A stretch of DNA of 64,000 nucleotides from Bacteroidia bacterium (GCA_016787785.1 JAEUTO010000013.1:186001-250000); one strand, 5' to 3'. Positions 32,220-41,874 are shown, numbered from the stretch's first letter. Notes: generated by a model not told the origin, from the letters alone. Made by a program: numbers and translations.

Positions 32220-32843
32220 TTAGTTTGTGAATAAACTCATATCAATTTTTTGCGCTAAGCCTAAGATACTTTCTTTAGATATTTCGTTTACCTCAGGAAG
32301 TTCAGCAATAATAGGTAACTCAGCGTAATTAATTATTGCAGATCGCACAGCATTGTCAAACGCTCCTATTAAGACAAGGCCTTTAATTTCAAAACCGTTT
32401 TTTGCCAAATAATCAATACTCAGTAAAGAATGATTAATGCAGCCTAAATAATTTCGTATAACCAAAACAATTTCGGCCTCAAAAAAAGTAGCCATATCAA
32501 TCACAAAATATTGTTCGTTCAATGGAACCAAAATGCCACCCGCACCTTCAATAACGAGGTCATTATTGGTCATGGGTATTTCCATTGTTTCCATTACTAT
32601 TTTATCGCCAATTAAGGATGCAGCCAAATGTGGTGATACAGGATCTTTATAACAATACTGCTCCATATGAATAGTACTGGTTTGGTTGGAAAGTAAATTG
32701 GCAACTGTATCTTTATCCGTTCCATTTTCCGTTCCACATTGCACCGGTTTCCAATAATCTGCTTTTAACGCTTCGGTTAAAATAGCTGCAACAACTGTTT
32801 TGCCAACACCTGTGCCGATGCCTGTGATAAAATATTTATTCAT
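32220..32843 (-). CDS. bioD: Dethiobiotin synthetase
   Basis: This 207-residue P-loop enzyme has GIGTGVGKTVV at the N-terminus and VIEGAGGILVPL in the middle, both BioD signatures. It closes the ureido ring of dethiobiotin from diaminopelargonate, CO2 and ATP. The start overlaps the bioF stop by 4 bases, and bioA follows without a gap, so translation is coupled through the operon. Confidence 0.96.
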   Translation of the reverse strand: MNKYFITGIGTGVGKTVVAAILTEALKADYWKPVQCGTENGTDKDTVANLLSNQTSTIHMEQYCYKDPVSPHLAASLIGDKIVMETMEIPMTNNDLVIEGAGGILVPLNEQYFVIDMATFFEAEIVLVIRNYLGCINHSLLSIDYLAKNGFEIKGLVLIGAFDNAVRSAIINYAELPIIAELPEVNEISKESILGLAQKIDMSLFTN

Positions 32844-33976
32844 AAAGTACCATGTATTTGTTCGATCAAAAGATCGGTTTCCTGTATTGTGTTATACGCA
32901 TGAATACAAAAGCGAACCCGCTCGGTGCCTTCTTTTACGGTTGGACTTTTAATGGCCTTCGCATAAATATTCTTCACTGCCAGTTTTTTCTCTAACAGAT
33001 CTGCTTTTTCATTACTACCAACAACAAGACTGTGAATAGCGCTTTGGCTTTTTATCATTGCTTTAATAGTTTTGGTTTTTGAATAAAAATAAGAAATGTT
33101 GTTCTGCAAAACATCTTTTTGATCTGTTTCAATTAACAATTGATACGCATTCAGTATTGCATTTACACTATGATTTGGCAAAGCAGTAGTGTAGATAAAT
33201 GAACGCGAAAAATTAATAAGATAATTACGCAATAATTCGTCGCCAACAACTGCTGCACCATGGCAACCCATTGCTTTACCATAAGTGTAGATCCTTGCAA
33301 AACAGTTATTTTCTATTCCTAATGCATTACACAATCCCCTGCCCTGCTTTCCAAAAACACCAATTGCATGCGCTTCGTCCACAATTAAAAAAACATTTTC
33401 AAACGGTTTAATTAATTCTGTTATTTCAATTAAAGGAGCAAGGTCGCCATCCATAGAATAAACGCTTTCTACGACAATATAAATATTTTTAAAACTTTGT
33501 AGATGCCTTTGAATTAGATCTTTTAGAATATCTACGTTATTATGTTTGAATTTGTAATGCGTTGCGTAACCTAATCTAATTCCATCATAAATGGAAGCGT
33601 GGATCAACTCGTCAAATAAAATGAGGTCATCTTTTTGCGGCACACTTGAAAGCAAGCCAAGATTAGCGTCGTACCCCGAATTAAAAATTAAGGCACTTGC
33701 AGCGTGATGAAATAAGGCGATCTGCTTTTCGGCCTCTTCAACAAAAATTGAGTTACCACTAATTAAACGTGAGCCGGTTGAGCCGAAAATCATTTCTTGT
33801 TTCGGGTTTGAGGTTTCGAGTTTTTTGGTAAGTAATCCGAGTTTTGAAAATCCTAAATAATCGTTACTGCAAAAATCTATGGAAGGATAGTTGATGGTGA
33901 GTTTTCTTAACATTCCTTTTTGTTCTCGCTCTGCAAGTGCTTTAAACAAATGGTTTGGAATATTTTTACCAGACAT
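32840..33976 (-). CDS. bioF: 8-amino-7-oxononanoate synthase
   Basis: This 378-residue alpha-oxoamine synthase has FGSTGSRLISGNS, DEAHAIGVFGKQG and the PLP lysine in YTYGKAMGCHGAA. It condenses pimeloyl-ACP (or pimeloyl-CoA) with alanine, the first dedicated step of ring assembly. It begins 2 bases after the bioB stop. The genes that make the pimeloyl moiety (bioC, bioH or equivalents) are not in the window. Confidence 0.95.
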   Translation of the reverse strand: MSGKNIPNHLFKALAEREQKGMLRKLTINYPSIDFCSNDYLGFSKLGLLTKKLETSNPKQEMIFGSTGSRLISGNSIFVEEAEKQIALFHHAASALIFNSGYDANLGLLSSVPQKDDLILFDELIHASIYDGIRLGYATHYKFKHNNVDILKDLIQRHLQSFKNIYIVVESVYSMDGDLAPLIEITELIKPFENVFLIVDEAHAIGVFGKQGRGLCNALGIENNCFARIYTYGKAMGCHGAAVVGDELLRNYLINFSRSFIYTTALPNHSVNAILNAYQLLIETDQKDVLQNNISYFYSKTKTIKAMIKSQSAIHSLVVGSNEKADLLEKKLAVKNIYAKAIKSPTVKEGTERVRFCIHAYNTIQETDLLIEQIHGTL

Positions 33977-33978
33977 GT

Positions 33979-34959
33979 CTAATGTGATATTTCTTCTTCT
34001 ACGGTTTTATCAGCGAACGCTTTTTTAGGAGTTAAGCCTAGGATCTTAAACATTTCCATATCCTCATTATATTTTGGATTTGGAGTGGTTAGTAATTTAT
34101 CCCCGGCAAAAATAGAATTTGCACCTGCCATAAAACAAAGTGCCTGCCCTTCCATACTCATAGATAAGCGACCAGCGCTTAAACGCACTGCGGTTCTTGG
34201 TAATACAATTCTTGCAGTGGCTATCATACGCACCATATCCCAAATTGGAACGGGTGGTTGATCTTCCATTGGCGTTCCTTCAACTGCAACCAATGCATTA
34301 ATTGGAACACTTTCGGGTTGAGGACGAAGGATACTTAACGTATGCAACATGCCAATTCTATCTTCAACACGTTCTCCCATCCCGATGATACCGCCGGAAC
34401 AAACTGTTAAGCCTGCTTTGCGTACATTTTTAATGGTATCTAAACGATCATCAAATGTTCGCGTGGAAATAATATTATTGTAATTCTCTTCCGAAGTATC
34501 GATATTATGATTGTAAGCATACAATCCTGCTTCTGCTAATTTTTTTGCTTGTTCCTCAGTTACCATTCCCAAAGTTGCGCATACTTCCAAACCTTTGCTG
34601 TTAATGGTCTTTACCATATCTAACACCTTATCAAAATCTTTATTATCACGCACTTCACGCCAAGCAGCCCCTAAACACATGCGACTAGCGCCGCCTTTTT
34701 TTGCATTATCAGCACAGGCACTTACTTCTGCCACGTCCATTAATTTATGGATCTTTACTTCGGTATTATAACGAGCCGCTTGCGGACAATAAGCACAATC
34801 TTCAGGACAGCCCCCCGTCTTAATAGATAAAAGAGAACTCACCTGAACCTCACCTATTTTATGATAGGCTTTGTGAACTTCAGCCGCTTTTGAGATCAAT
34901 TCCAATAAAGGAGTATTGTATATATCAAGAATTTCCTGTTTGGTCCAGTCTTTAATCAT
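33979..34959 (-). CDS. bioB: Biotin synthase
   Basis: This 326-residue radical-SAM enzyme has the cluster motif [13 protein letters not shown] (CxxxCxxC) and the SAGR motif ([10 protein letters not shown]) that binds the second iron-sulfur cluster. It inserts sulfur into dethiobiotin. It is the first gene of the bioB-F-D-A operon. The 69-base gap to the LolD-like gene probably holds the promoter. No BirA operator can be recognised with confidence. Confidence 0.97.
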   Translation of the reverse strand: MIKDWTKQEILDIYNTPLLELISKAAEVHKAYHKIGEVQVSSLLSIKTGGCPEDCAYCPQAARYNTEVKIHKLMDVAEVSACADNAKKGGASRMCLGAAWREVRDNKDFDKVLDMVKTINSKGLEVCATLGMVTEEQAKKLAEAGLYAYNHNIDTSEENYNNIISTRTFDDRLDTIKNVRKAGLTVCSGGIIGMGERVEDRIGMLHTLSILRPQPESVPINALVAVEGTPMEDQPPVPIWDMVRMIATARIVLPRTAVRLSAGRLSMSMEGQALCFMAGANSIFAGDKLLTTPNPKYNEDMEMFKILGLTPKKAFADKTVEEEISH

Positions 34960-35028
34960 AGCACTAAATATAGATAAAAATAAATATTAATTCAAAATAA
35001 AATAAGGGCAAATTTGAATAGTTTTTCA

Positions 35029-35691
35029 TCAAATTACGATCCTGCCATCACGCATTACCAAGGTTCTATCGGCCATGGCGGCCAGCTCGGAGTTATGTGT
35101 AACAATTACAAAGGTTTGGTTAAATTCGTCGCGCAATTTAAAGAATAACCGGTGTAATTCTTTCGCGTTAACACTATCAAGGTTTCCGCTTGGTTCATCA
35201 GCAAAAATAACTTTTGGATTATTGATAAGTGCCCTGGCAACCGCAACACGTTGTTGCTCGCCACCACTTAATTCTGATGGCTTATGGTTAACACGGTCTT
35301 TTAAATTAAACAGTTCAAGTAATTCCTGCGCGCGCTTTTCAGATTCTTTTTTGCTTTTTTTAGCGATCATTGCGGGAAAACAAACGTTTTCAATGGCTGT
35401 AAACTCGGGTAATAATTGGTGGAACTGAAAAACAAAACCAATATTTTGATTGCGGAAAGCTGCTAATTTTTTTTCGTTGAGTTTGAAAACAGATTCGTTA
35501 TTAATGATCACTTCACCTTCAGAGGCTCGATCGAGCGTACCAAGAATAGTTAACAGTGTTGTTTTACCCGCACCCGAAGAACCAACAATAGAAACGATCT
35601 CACCCTGATTTATTTCAAGATCAACTCCTTTTAGAATTTCAAGTTCACCAAATTTTTTTCGAATATTTTTTCCAACGATCATGTTTACCAA
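35029..35691 (-). CDS. lolD: LolD-like ABC transporter ATP-binding protein
   Basis: This 220-residue ATPase has Walker [10 protein letters not shown], signature [15 protein letters not shown], Walker [13 protein letters not shown] and the EQQ stretch typical of the LolD/MacB/FtsE group. It would power release of outer-membrane lipoproteins together with a LolC/E-type permease, and such a permease gene is present at 40321-41532. Two in-frame ATGs exist (35691 and 35682). The second gives [12 protein letters not shown], closer to homologues, so the first three residues may not be real. It is encoded upstream of bioB on the same strand. Confidence 0.88.
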   Translation of the reverse strand: MVNMIVGKNIRKKFGELEILKGVDLEINQGEIVSIVGSSGAGKTTLLTILGTLDRASEGEVIINNESVFKLNEKKLAAFRNQNIGFVFQFHQLLPEFTAIENVCFPAMIAKKSKKESEKRAQELLELFNLKDRVNHKPSELSGGEQQRVAVARALINNPKVIFADEPSGNLDSVNAKELHRLFFKLRDEFNQTFVIVTHNSELAAMADRTLVMRDGRIVI

Positions 35692-35733
35692 TAAGGCACT
35701 AAGAGGACGAAGTTACACAAAGAAATGATTTTT

Positions 35734-37191
35734 CTAACCCAAATACAAATAACATAAACATGTGATAAGCAGAATTCCTATTATATCTAAAACAATACCA
35801 ACTCTTAACATATCCTTTATATGGATCTCTTTTGTTCCGAAAACGATAGTGTTTGCGGCTGTTGCAACAGGCAACATAAAGCCTAAAGATGCTGCAAACG
35901 TGGCGGGCATCATTAACAACAGAGGCGGTACATCCAGGTCTTTTTGCAAAGCTATCATTACCGGAATAGCTAACTGAATACTGGCAATATTAGAAGCAAA
36001 TTCGCTGATAATTGTAACAATGATACATATTCCTAAAATAATTAATACCGGAGAAACGCCTTTTAGCACCGTTAAACTCTCGGCCAACCAATGACTTAAG
36101 CCCGTAACTTCAAAACCGTAGGCTAATGCAAAGCCTGAACCAAACATTAAAATAATATCGTAACGTAATTTTTTTGCATCATCCCATATCAATAAAGATT
36201 CGCCCTTATTTGCTTTTGACGGAACTAAAAATAAAACTAATGCTGCAAGGATGGCAACAAAAGCATCATCCACATATTTTGGAACCACAAAAATATGATT
36301 CCAGCCTTTAAATTTAAAGCTCCCAAAATCAATATCAGCGCGCGTAAACCACATTAATATGCAGGAAATAAAAATTGCAAATACCCACTTTTCTTCCCAC
36401 GAAAACTTACCGAGTTTTTTGTAGGCATCCTGAAAAAATTCTTTGTGAATTTTTAATTCAACTTTTTTTCTTATAAAATAAAAATTAAGCACAAAAAAGG
36501 TAAGTGCTAAAAAAGTTAAAGAAATTGGATAACCAATAGCAGACCATTTTAAAAAATTGAGATCGTTTGCTAATGGAAAAGCTTCTTTATATGCTTTAAA
36601 AAAATACATATTAGGCGGTGTTCCTACAGGAGTTGCCATACCGCCAATGGTAGCAGAAAAAGCCAGGCCCAATAATAAAGCGGCTGCAAACTTGCCCGAA
36701 TTTTTTTCAATATATTCCCTTGTTTCATGCACCAATGCAAAAACGGCACCAAAAAGCATCATAGTAGTTGCTGTGTTACTTATCCAGTTGCTGATCAAAT
36801 AAGTTGAGATCATTACCCCAAATAAAATGGTAGAAGGTTTGGTGCCAACAACAGAAAGAATTTTTAATGCGATACGTTTATGAAGGTGCCACTTTTCTAT
36901 CGCAAAAGCCAACATAAAACCACCAATAAATAAGAATACTATACTATCCGTATACTGTTGCGAGACCGTTTTACAATCACTTATGCCTAGCACCGGTAAC
37001 ATTAAAACCGGAACAAGGGCCGTAACGGCAAGATTAACTGCTTCTGAGAACCACCAAACAACCATCCAGATAGCCACACCGGCCATTAAACTAACCTGGT
37101 GGTTGTTCTTATCCAAGTCGATAAAAAACCAAAAAACCAAGGCCAGTAATGGGCCAAGGGCCTGAAAAAAATATTTTTTGTTGGAACTCAA
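35734..37191 (-). CDS. SLC13/DASS family sodium:dicarboxylate (or sulfate) symporter
   Basis: This 485-residue protein has about 12 hydrophobic segments and the paired SNT-type hairpin motifs of the family: ISNWISNTATTMM in the first half and FASNIASIQLAIPVM in the second. GGMATPVGTPPNMYFF adds the usual Gly/Pro loop. Members import C4-dicarboxylates, citrate or sulfate with sodium. The substrate cannot be read from sequence. It ends 42 bases upstream of the lolD start on the same strand and is divergent from the YihY gene. The 79-base region between its ATG (37191) and the YihY ATG (37271) must serve both genes. Confidence 0.9.
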   Translation of the reverse strand: MSSNKKYFFQALGPLLALVFWFFIDLDKNNHQVSLMAGVAIWMVVWWFSEAVNLAVTALVPVLMLPVLGISDCKTVSQQYTDSIVFLFIGGFMLAFAIEKWHLHKRIALKILSVVGTKPSTILFGVMISTYLISNWISNTATTMMLFGAVFALVHETREYIEKNSGKFAAALLLGLAFSATIGGMATPVGTPPNMYFFKAYKEAFPLANDLNFLKWSAIGYPISLTFLALTFFVLNFYFIRKKVELKIHKEFFQDAYKKLGKFSWEEKWVFAIFISCILMWFTRADIDFGSFKFKGWNHIFVVPKYVDDAFVAILAALVLFLVPSKANKGESLLIWDDAKKLRYDIILMFGSGFALAYGFEVTGLSHWLAESLTVLKGVSPVLIILGICIIVTIISEFASNIASIQLAIPVMIALQKDLDVPPLLLMMPATFAASLGFMLPVATAANTIVFGTKEIHIKDMLRVGIVLDIIGILLITCLCYLYLG

Positions 37192-37270
37192 ATACTATAA
37201 AAAGTTAATTCAGCATGAAGATAATTTAAATATTCATTCCTCTTTAATTATTTTGCTAATTTTGTTTGAT

Positions 37271-38593
37271 ATGGCTAATATACTTACACTTATTAAAAAC
37301 TCAAGGCATTTTGTTTCAGAAAAACTCTGGCATATCCGTCTTGATAAAGTCGATAAAAGACAAGGTTTTTTAATAAGACAATTACGTATTTTTTCTTTAG
37401 CAGTTCAAGGCTTTAACCAGGATAAATGTTTAACCAAAGCCACAGCCTTAACTTTTTACACTTTATTTTCTATTGTACCTATTCTTGCGTTGGCCTTTGC
37501 GATCTCAAAAGGTTTTGGATTAGAAAAAGATCTGCAGATACAGATCCTGAAAGAATACCCACAATACAACGACATTCTTACAAACGCATTCGTTTATGCC
37601 AACTCTATGCTTTCAAATGCCAAAGGCGGTATCATTGCAGGTTTTGGTATAGTATTATTATTGTGGAGTGTTTTAAAATTATTAGTGAACATGGAAACCA
37701 GCTTTAACGAGATCTGGGAAATAAAAAAAGGAAGAAGCTGGGTAAGAAAAATAACCGATTACTTAACGGTGATGCTAGTAAGCCCGTTATTACTTATTAT
37801 TTCAGGCGGTTTAATAGTTGCTATACAAACTAAAATTGGCAACATTGGCATGATGGGTATTTTTGGAACGATCTTAATAAAATTATTAGCCTATTCATTA
37901 ATTACCGGTGTGTTTACTTTTTTATACCTGGTTTTACCTAACACAAAAGTAAACTTTAGATCGGCTGCAGTTGCCGCTGTGGTGGCTACAATTTTATTTG
38001 AATTACTTGGATGGGCTTATGTAAAATTTCAAATTGGTGCCAGCTCTTTAAGTGCCATTTATGGAGGTTTTGCAGCATTACCATTATTTTTAATATGGGT
38101 GCAGTATAGTTGGTATGTTGTTTTATTTGGCGCAGAAATTGCGTTCGCAAACCAGAACGTTGATCATTATGAACTAGAGAACGAAATAACTAAACTAAGT
38201 GTGCGATACAAAAAAGTAATTGCTTTAATGATCGGCAATCTGGTTGCAAAAGGATTTTATAATGGTGAAAAACCAATGACAGCAATTGATATTGCTCTTA
38301 AGCTGGATCTACCTGTACGTTTGGCTAGGAACATTATAAACGAATTCGTATCTGCCGGAATTTTTATTGAAATGAGAACCGATAAGGACAAAGAAATTGT
38401 TTACCAACCAGGCATAACTGAAAGTAAACTTACAGTTAAACAAGTTCTGGAGGCTTTAGAAAAGAACGGCGTAAATACTTTACCTATCAACGATACAAAT
38501 GAGCTCATCCACATTAATCAATTAATGAAAGATCTTGACAAATCAATGGATAATGAGCTGGGAAATACTTTTATTAAAGACATCGTAAAATAA
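37271..38593 (+). CDS. YihY/BrkB family inner-membrane protein with C-terminal winged-helix extension
   Basis: This protein has 440 residues from the ATG at 37271. An earlier in-frame start at 37178 would overlap the divergent transporter gene and add 31 residues of non-family sequence, so I reject it. The YihY/UPF0761 core is visible in CLTKATALTFYTLFSIVPILALAFA, LSAIYGGFAALPLFLIWVQYSWYVVLFGAE and about six helices. A C-terminal part (about 300-440) resembles a winged helix with LDLPVRLARNIINEFVSAGIF, seen in longer members. The family was once called ribonuclease BN, but that activity belongs to another protein. The role is unknown. DUF5683-dapB follows directly. Confidence 0.88.
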   Translation: MANILTLIKNSRHFVSEKLWHIRLDKVDKRQGFLIRQLRIFSLAVQGFNQDKCLTKATALTFYTLFSIVPILALAFAISKGFGLEKDLQIQILKEYPQYNDILTNAFVYANSMLSNAKGGIIAGFGIVLLLWSVLKLLVNMETSFNEIWEIKKGRSWVRKITDYLTVMLVSPLLLIISGGLIVAIQTKIGNIGMMGIFGTILIKLLAYSLITGVFTFLYLVLPNTKVNFRSAAVAAVVATILFELLGWAYVKFQIGASSLSAIYGGFAALPLFLIWVQYSWYVVLFGAEIAFANQNVDHYELENEITKLSVRYKKVIALMIGNLVAKGFYNGEKPMTAIDIALKLDLPVRLARNIINEFVSAGIFIEMRTDKDKEIVYQPGITESKLTVKQVLEALEKNGVNTLPINDTNELIHINQLMKDLDKSMDNELGNTFIKDIVK

Positions 38594-39175
38594 TTGATCA
38601 GAATAAAAATCATAATTATTTTTTTCTTTTTTATTCGTTCTGTTTCTGCGCAAAATGACACTATCGTTTTGGGTAAAGATACGACCACACAAACCAAAAG
38701 CGAAAAAAAAGCGATCTATTCAAACGCGCGTAAAGCAAGTATCATGAGTGCTGTTTTACCCGGTTTGGGACAAGCATACAATAAAAAATACTGGAAAATT
38801 CCTATTGTATATGCAGGCCTTGGTGGTTTTGGTTACATGTTCTTAACCAACAATAAACAATATAATTTATACAGAACTAATGTAAGGGCTTATTACGACG
38901 AAGATTCCACTACTATTCCCAGCTTAACAAATTTCACCGGAGACCAATTGCAAACACAAAAATTGTATTATAGAAAATTTAGAGATTTTGCAGTTATTGG
39001 TTTTAGCATTGTTTATTTGATAAATATTATTGATGCTAATGTAGATGCACATTTACGAAGCTTTGATGTAAGCGATGATGTGAGTATGCATATCTCTCCC
39101 TGGCAAAATACTTACAGAACCAGTTCAGGTTTTAAAATGGCTGCTGGCTTATCTATTAAATTAACTTTCAAATAA
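38594..39175 (+). CDS. DUF5683 family outer-envelope protein
   Basis: This 193-residue protein has a signal peptide (IRIKIIIIFFFFIRSVSAQ), the block MSAVLPGLGQAYNKKYWKIP and a hydrophobic segment (VYLINIIDANVDAHL), the usual DUF5683 layout. It starts with TTG at 38594, immediately after the YihY stop. The next in-frame ATG would delete the signal peptide, so TTG is preferred. In many Bacteroidota genomes DUF5683 sits between parB and dapB; here dapB is kept downstream but parA/parB are absent. The function is unknown. Confidence 0.85.
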   Translation: MIRIKIIIIFFFFIRSVSAQNDTIVLGKDTTTQTKSEKKAIYSNARKASIMSAVLPGLGQAYNKKYWKIPIVYAGLGGFGYMFLTNNKQYNLYRTNVRAYYDEDSTTIPSLTNFTGDQLQTQKLYYRKFRDFAVIGFSIVYLINIIDANVDAHLRSFDVSDDVSMHISPWQNTYRTSSGFKMAAGLSIKLTFK

Positions 39176-39181
39176 AATTAT

Positions 39182-39889
39182 ATGAACATTGCATTATTTG
39201 GTTATGGCAAAATGGGAAAAGAAATTGAGGCCATTGCTTTAAAAAGAGGTCACACCATTGTGCTTAAAATTGATAAAGATAACGTTGATACAATTACAGC
39301 TGCAGACCTTAAAAAGGCCAACGTTATAATTGAGTTCAGCACGCCCCACACTGTTCTCGATAATATCAAAAGGTGTATCAACGCTGAGGTTCCTGTTGTA
39401 GTTGGCACCACAGGATGGTATGATAGTTTTGAGGCAATAAAAAAATTATGTACCGAAAAGAATGGTTCGTTATTTCACGCAACAAATTTTAGTTTAGGAG
39501 TTAATTTATTTTTTAAAGTAAATACGTATTTAGCTGAGCTTATGAATAAGTACAATGATTATGAAGTAAGTATGGAGGAGATCCATCACATTCACAAACT
39601 AGACAAGCCCAGCGGTACAGCAATTACTTTAGCGGAACAGATCCTAAAAAAAATAGATAAAAAAACAAACTGGAGCATTGATAAAAAAGGTGAAGATATT
39701 TTATTTATAAAAGATATTCGTGAAGGTGAGGTTCCCGGAACACACATTATAAAATACCAATCAGAAGTTGATGATATCGAAATAATGCACAAAGCCCACA
39801 ACCGTAAAGGTTTTGCCCTAGGCGCAGTTATTGCCGCTGAATTTTTAAACGGCAAAAAAGGAATTTACACCATGAGCGATATCATTTAA
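39182..39889 (+). CDS. dapB: 4-hydroxy-tetrahydrodipicolinate reductase
   Basis: This 235-residue enzyme has an N-terminal NAD(P) motif LFGYGKMGKEI and the substrate motif HHIHKLDKPSGTAI. It reduces hydroxy-tetrahydrodipicolinate in the diaminopimelate/lysine pathway and so supplies the cell wall. It follows DUF5683 by 6 bases and precedes the Rieske gene by 12 bases, so all three may form one transcript. The length is typical of the short Bacteroidota form. Confidence 0.96.
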   Translation: MNIALFGYGKMGKEIEAIALKRGHTIVLKIDKDNVDTITAADLKKANVIIEFSTPHTVLDNIKRCINAEVPVVVGTTGWYDSFEAIKKLCTEKNGSLFHATNFSLGVNLFFKVNTYLAELMNKYNDYEVSMEEIHHIHKLDKPSGTAITLAEQILKKIDKKTNWSIDKKGEDILFIKDIREGEVPGTHIIKYQSEVDDIEIMHKAHNRKGFALGAVIAAEFLNGKKGIYTMSDII

Positions 39890-39901
39890 AATTTATAATT
39901 T

Positions 39902-40249
39902 CTGAGTTATCATTGGTTTAAAATATTTGAGAAAGAAGAGCGCGCCGAAGATTATCTTCAGCCAAATACCTTTATCAATTTTGAATTTAAAGGTGAAAAA
40001 ATTTGTGTTACCCGAACTTCAAAAGGGCTTTATGCTTTTGGCGATAAATGTCCGCACAACGGCGCCAGTTTAAGCAAAGGTTTTTGCACAAAACAAAACG
40101 AGATCGTTTGTCCCTTACACCGCTATTCATTTGATCTTGAAACCGGCCGGGCAACTTCAGGCGGTGCATTTGCCATCAACTTATATCCTATAGAAATAAA
40201 AGAGAATGGCGTTTACGTTGGCATTAAAGCTAAGTGGTGGGAATCATGA
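39902..40249 (+). CDS. Small Rieske [2Fe-2S] ferredoxin with probable CTG start
   Basis: This ORF encodes 115 residues. Both Rieske boxes are intact: KCPHNGAS and CPLHRYSF (C-x-H and C-x2-H), and the protein ends GVYVGIKAKWWES. The frame has a stop at 39896-39898 and no ATG, GTG or TTG between it and the first conserved residues (YHWFKIFE). The only plausible initiator is CTG at 39902, which explains why it escapes a normal ORF call. Small stand-alone Rieske ferredoxins of this size pass electrons to oxygenases or have unknown roles. It lies 12 bases after dapB, with an inverted-repeat hairpin after its stop. Confidence 0.85.
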   Translation: MSYHWFKIFEKEERAEDYLQPNTFINFEFKGEKICVTRTSKGLYAFGDKCPHNGASLSKGFCTKQNEIVCPLHRYSFDLETGRATSGGAFAINLYPIEIKENGVYVGIKAKWWES

Positions 40250-40272
40250 AGGATTGAAGATTAATGATGTAA

Positions 40273-40318
40273 GATTAAAGACTGATCATCATAGATCATT
40301 TATCCTAAGTCTTTAATC
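40273..40318. terminator. Bidirectional hairpin between the Rieske and LolE-like genes
   Basis: GATTAAAGACT (40273-40283) and AGTCTTTAATC (40308-40318) are perfect 11-base arms between two converging genes. A second inverted repeat, TGATC/GATCA, lies in the loop. There is no strong T-run on either side, so termination would rely on the stem alone. Confidence 0.5.
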
Positions 40319-40320
40319 AC

Positions 40321-41532
40321 TTAGTGAACCAGATCCATTTTTGTAAAAACACGCACCGGATATAGCGCTGCAAAAAATCCTATCAGCATTATTAATCCGA
40401 AGATCCAAACAAAATCTTTTACCTGAATATCGATTGGATAATAAGGAATAATAAATTCGTCGCCAAACTTTACCAAATGAAATTGTATTTGCAACCAACA
40501 TACAAGCAAACCAATCAGTAAACCAATTACAGCACCAATACCTGTAATCAAAAATCCTTCCCGCATAAATATATTTCTTATAAATGCGGTGCTGGCACCC
40601 ATGCTGTGCAGGGTTTTAATATCTTTTCTTTTTTCGATAATAAGCATTGTGAGTGCACCAATTATATTAAAAGTGGCAATTATTAAAATAAAAGCCAAAA
40701 TAATAAAAGTGGCCAGTTTTTCAGTTTCCAACGTTTTAAATAGAACATCGTTTAACTGATAACGATTTTTTACTAAAAACCTATCGCCTAATTTTTCCTG
40801 CAAAGCAATTTGAACATCTTCGCATTTTTCATTTTCACACAATATTTCTATAGCACTTATTTTATTTGGCTCTTCAAACACTTTTTTTGCTGTTTCAATA
40901 TCTACAAATGCGAATTGAAAATCGAATTCATCATTCAGTGAAAAAACACCTGTTGGCGTACAATACACCTGATTAAAATTATCATCGGGGTTAAGACTTG
41001 CCGATTTGCCTTTAACGGGACTAAAAATACTTAGCTCATTTACAAACTCACGAATATTTACTTGCAGCTGATTGGCAATGCCTCTTCCTAAAAGAATATT
41101 ACTCTTTTTTGAATCGTTCAAAGTATACACCCCATCTTCAACAGAAGTTTCTATTTCGGCCACTTTATTAAAATTCTCATCAACGCCTTTTATGGTTACT
41201 AATGCTTGCTTATCACCATTTTTTAATAAGGCTTTGTCGCTTAATGTGCGTGAGATAATTTTAACACCATCGATACTTTTAATTTCTGAAATTAATTTAT
41301 CATTCGCATCAAAATATTTTCCTTTAACGGCAGTTATTTTTAGGTCGGGTTCAAAAACATTGTACAAATTGGCAACCGTTCCGGTTAAACCGTTCATGGC
41401 CGAAAGAATAATAATTAGTGCGGCAGTTGTAATAGCTATGGCAATAATGCTGATCCAACTAATAATGTTTATTGCATTGTTAGATTTTTTTGAGACTAAA
41501 TAACGTTTGGCTATGTAAAATGAAAAATCCAG
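40321..41532 (-). CDS. lolE: LolC/LolE-like ABC transporter permease (FtsX family) with probable CTG start
   Basis: This protein has 403 residues when read from CTG at 41532. The frame holds a typical LolE N-terminus (FYIAKRYLVSKKSNNAINII), a first membrane helix (IAIAITTAALIIILSAMNG), a periplasmic domain and three C-terminal helices with HSMGASTAFIRNIFMREG, the FtsX-domain pattern. The first ATG in frame (41397) lies after helix 1 and would destroy the fold, so it cannot be the start. The rbfA stop TAG is in the same frame, followed by ATC then CTG, so the start must be within two codons of that stop. It probably works with the LolD-like ATPase in lipoprotein release. Confidence 0.85.
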   Translation of the reverse strand: MDFSFYIAKRYLVSKKSNNAINIISWISIIAIAITTAALIIILSAMNGLTGTVANLYNVFEPDLKITAVKGKYFDANDKLISEIKSIDGVKIISRTLSDKALLKNGDKQALVTIKGVDENFNKVAEIETSVEDGVYTLNDSKKSNILLGRGIANQLQVNIREFVNELSIFSPVKGKSASLNPDDNFNQVYCTPTGVFSLNDEFDFQFAFVDIETAKKVFEEPNKISAIEILCENEKCEDVQIALQEKLGDRFLVKNRYQLNDVLFKTLETEKLATFIILAFILIIATFNIIGALTMLIIEKRKDIKTLHSMGASTAFIRNIFMREGFLITGIGAVIGLLIGLLVCWLQIQFHLVKFGDEFIIPYYPIDIQVKDFVWIFGLIMLIGFFAALYPVRVFTKMDLVH

Positions 41533-41535
41533 GAT

Positions 41536-41874
41536 CTACTTCTTTAAAAGTGCATCTATTTTCATTGCGTAATCTAAAGAATCATCAATATAAAACATTA
41601 ATTCGGGCACAATTCGTAACTGTTTTCCCACAATTAATCCTAATTTTTTACGTATTACAGAGGTTTGGTCTTGTATCAGTTTAAAAACAACTTTTTTGTC
41701 CTTATTGCCCATAATGCTTAAGTAAGCTTTTGCAGAGCTTAAGTCAGGGCTAACACGCACCGTAGTTACAGTTATAAAACCGCCGCCAAAAAGTGAGCGT
41801 GATTCACTTCTAAATATCTCGGCCAGTTCTTTTGCCAGTAATTTATTTACTTTTTGTTGCCTAAGGCTTTCCAT
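41536..41874 (-). CDS. rbfA: Ribosome-binding factor A
   Basis: This 112-residue protein has the RbfA pattern SLRQQKVNKLLAKELAEIF at the start, ITVTTVRVSPDLSSAKAYLS in the middle and the PELMFYIDDSLDYAMKID tail (RbfA/KH-like fold). It helps mature the 16S rRNA 5' end and 30S subunits in the cold. It lies directly upstream of the LolE-like gene, ending in the same frame 3 bases before its CTG start. The arrangement rbfA-lolE-type permease is common in Bacteroidota. Confidence 0.92.
   Translation of the reverse strand: MESLRQQKVNKLLAKELAEIFRSESRSLFGGGFITVTTVRVSPDLSSAKAYLSIMGNKDKKVVFKLIQDQTSVIRKKLGLIVGKQLRIVPELMFYIDDSLDYAMKIDALLKK

Noticed and set aside
37178-37270. Extended N-terminus of the YihY protein from a non-ATG start at 37178
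   Set aside because: It overlaps the divergent SLC13 gene and adds 31 residues not like the family; ATG at 37271 fits homologues.
40321-41397. Shorter LolE-like gene starting at the ATG at 41397
   Set aside because: It would start after the first membrane helix; the conserved N-terminus continues upstream to a CTG at 41532.
41072-41503. 143-residue plus-strand ORF opposite the LolE-like gene
   Set aside because: Antisense to a gene with clear family motifs; no independent signal.
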